Part shown: in pieces, positions 63,822 through 64,000 of the stretch | Layout: the number at the start of each line of letters is the position of its first letter | Position numbering within the stretch: position 1 is the stretch's first letter | Assembly: GCF_963678635.1 (NCBI RefSeq) | Contig: NC_087062.1 | Location: forward strand, 91,859,845 to 91,923,844 | Source of the DNA: Symsagittifera roscoffensis | Taxonomy: Eukaryota; Xenacoelomorpha; Acoela; Convolutidae | Direction: 5' to 3' | Length of the DNA: 64,000 nucleotides | Notes under the pieces: generated by a model | Told to the model about the DNA's origin: nothing | What the model saw: only the letters and a program-made list of their open reading frames with translations | The model's database searches: none | Program-made: the position numbers and the translations under genes

Positions 63822-64000
63822 CTGGGAAAAATCAAGAAGTTTTTCAAAATAGGTAAGCGAAAATGTCCTAATGGCTGAAAAAAAATACTTTACGGTTTGC
63901 TTCAGAATCGGCAGCTAAGAATAGGACTTTTTTCCAGTTTCCCACAAAATTTAGTTTTCCTTGTAAAATTCCAATATAAAGTTTTTGAACACTTTGTATA
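63822..64000. other. Right edge, nothing recognised
   Basis: AT-rich; no feature supported. Confidence 0.4.

Overview
The window is AT-rich DNA from an animal (metazoan) nuclear genome. It has spliced genes with GT-AG introns, a BEL/Pao LTR retrotransposon, tRNA-derived SINE-like repeats and two animal-type genes. No rRNA gene, CRISPR array or prokaryotic operon was seen. A glycine-receptor-type channel gene with chordate-like exon sizes, dense non-autonomous repeats in introns and G/C homopolymer runs would fit a tunicate-like invertebrate, but the lineage is inference and weakly supported.

Layout. 1-4574: BEL/Pao element on the + strand, cut by the window edge, carrying one premature stop and one frameshift. 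4575-9196: repeat-rich non-coding DNA with one candidate first exon of a tetraspan (LHFPL-like) membrane protein on the - strand at 7363-7539. 9197-11932: tandem duplication whose first copy lacks about 728 bp of the second; copy 2 contains a 124-bp-arm palindrome. 13137-37785: one gene on the - strand, a Cys-loop anion channel subunit of glycine-receptor type. Its eight common exons (2 to 9) were assembled with correct phase at every junction, and two alternative signal-peptide first exons lie 5.4 kb apart. Its introns hold several repeat families. 39.0-50.4 kb: a decayed Ty3/Gypsy-like element (gag, protease, RT, integrase) on the - strand, with its integrase region tandemly duplicated and a second gag-protease fragment. 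46.9-55.9 kb: diverged duplications and compound tRNA-like repeats. 58064-59779: an uninterrupted AMPK catalytic alpha subunit gene on the - strand. 59.8-64 kb: little recognisable, apart from one possible 54-bp exon near the right edge.

The two solid host genes (an anion channel subunit and an energy-sensing kinase) share a strand but nothing suggests a functional link. The most unusual content is repetitive. A family of about 530-bp elements has subterminal inverted repeats, short end hairpins and head-to-tail arrays, resembling Helentron-derived (HINE/DINE-like) elements. Other families are a MITE-like one with C/G runs, head-to-head SINE copies forming a large palindrome, and clustered tRNA-like modules. 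Two tandem duplications, each with a first copy shorter by about 730 bp, may be unmerged haplotypes in the assembly rather than real duplications.
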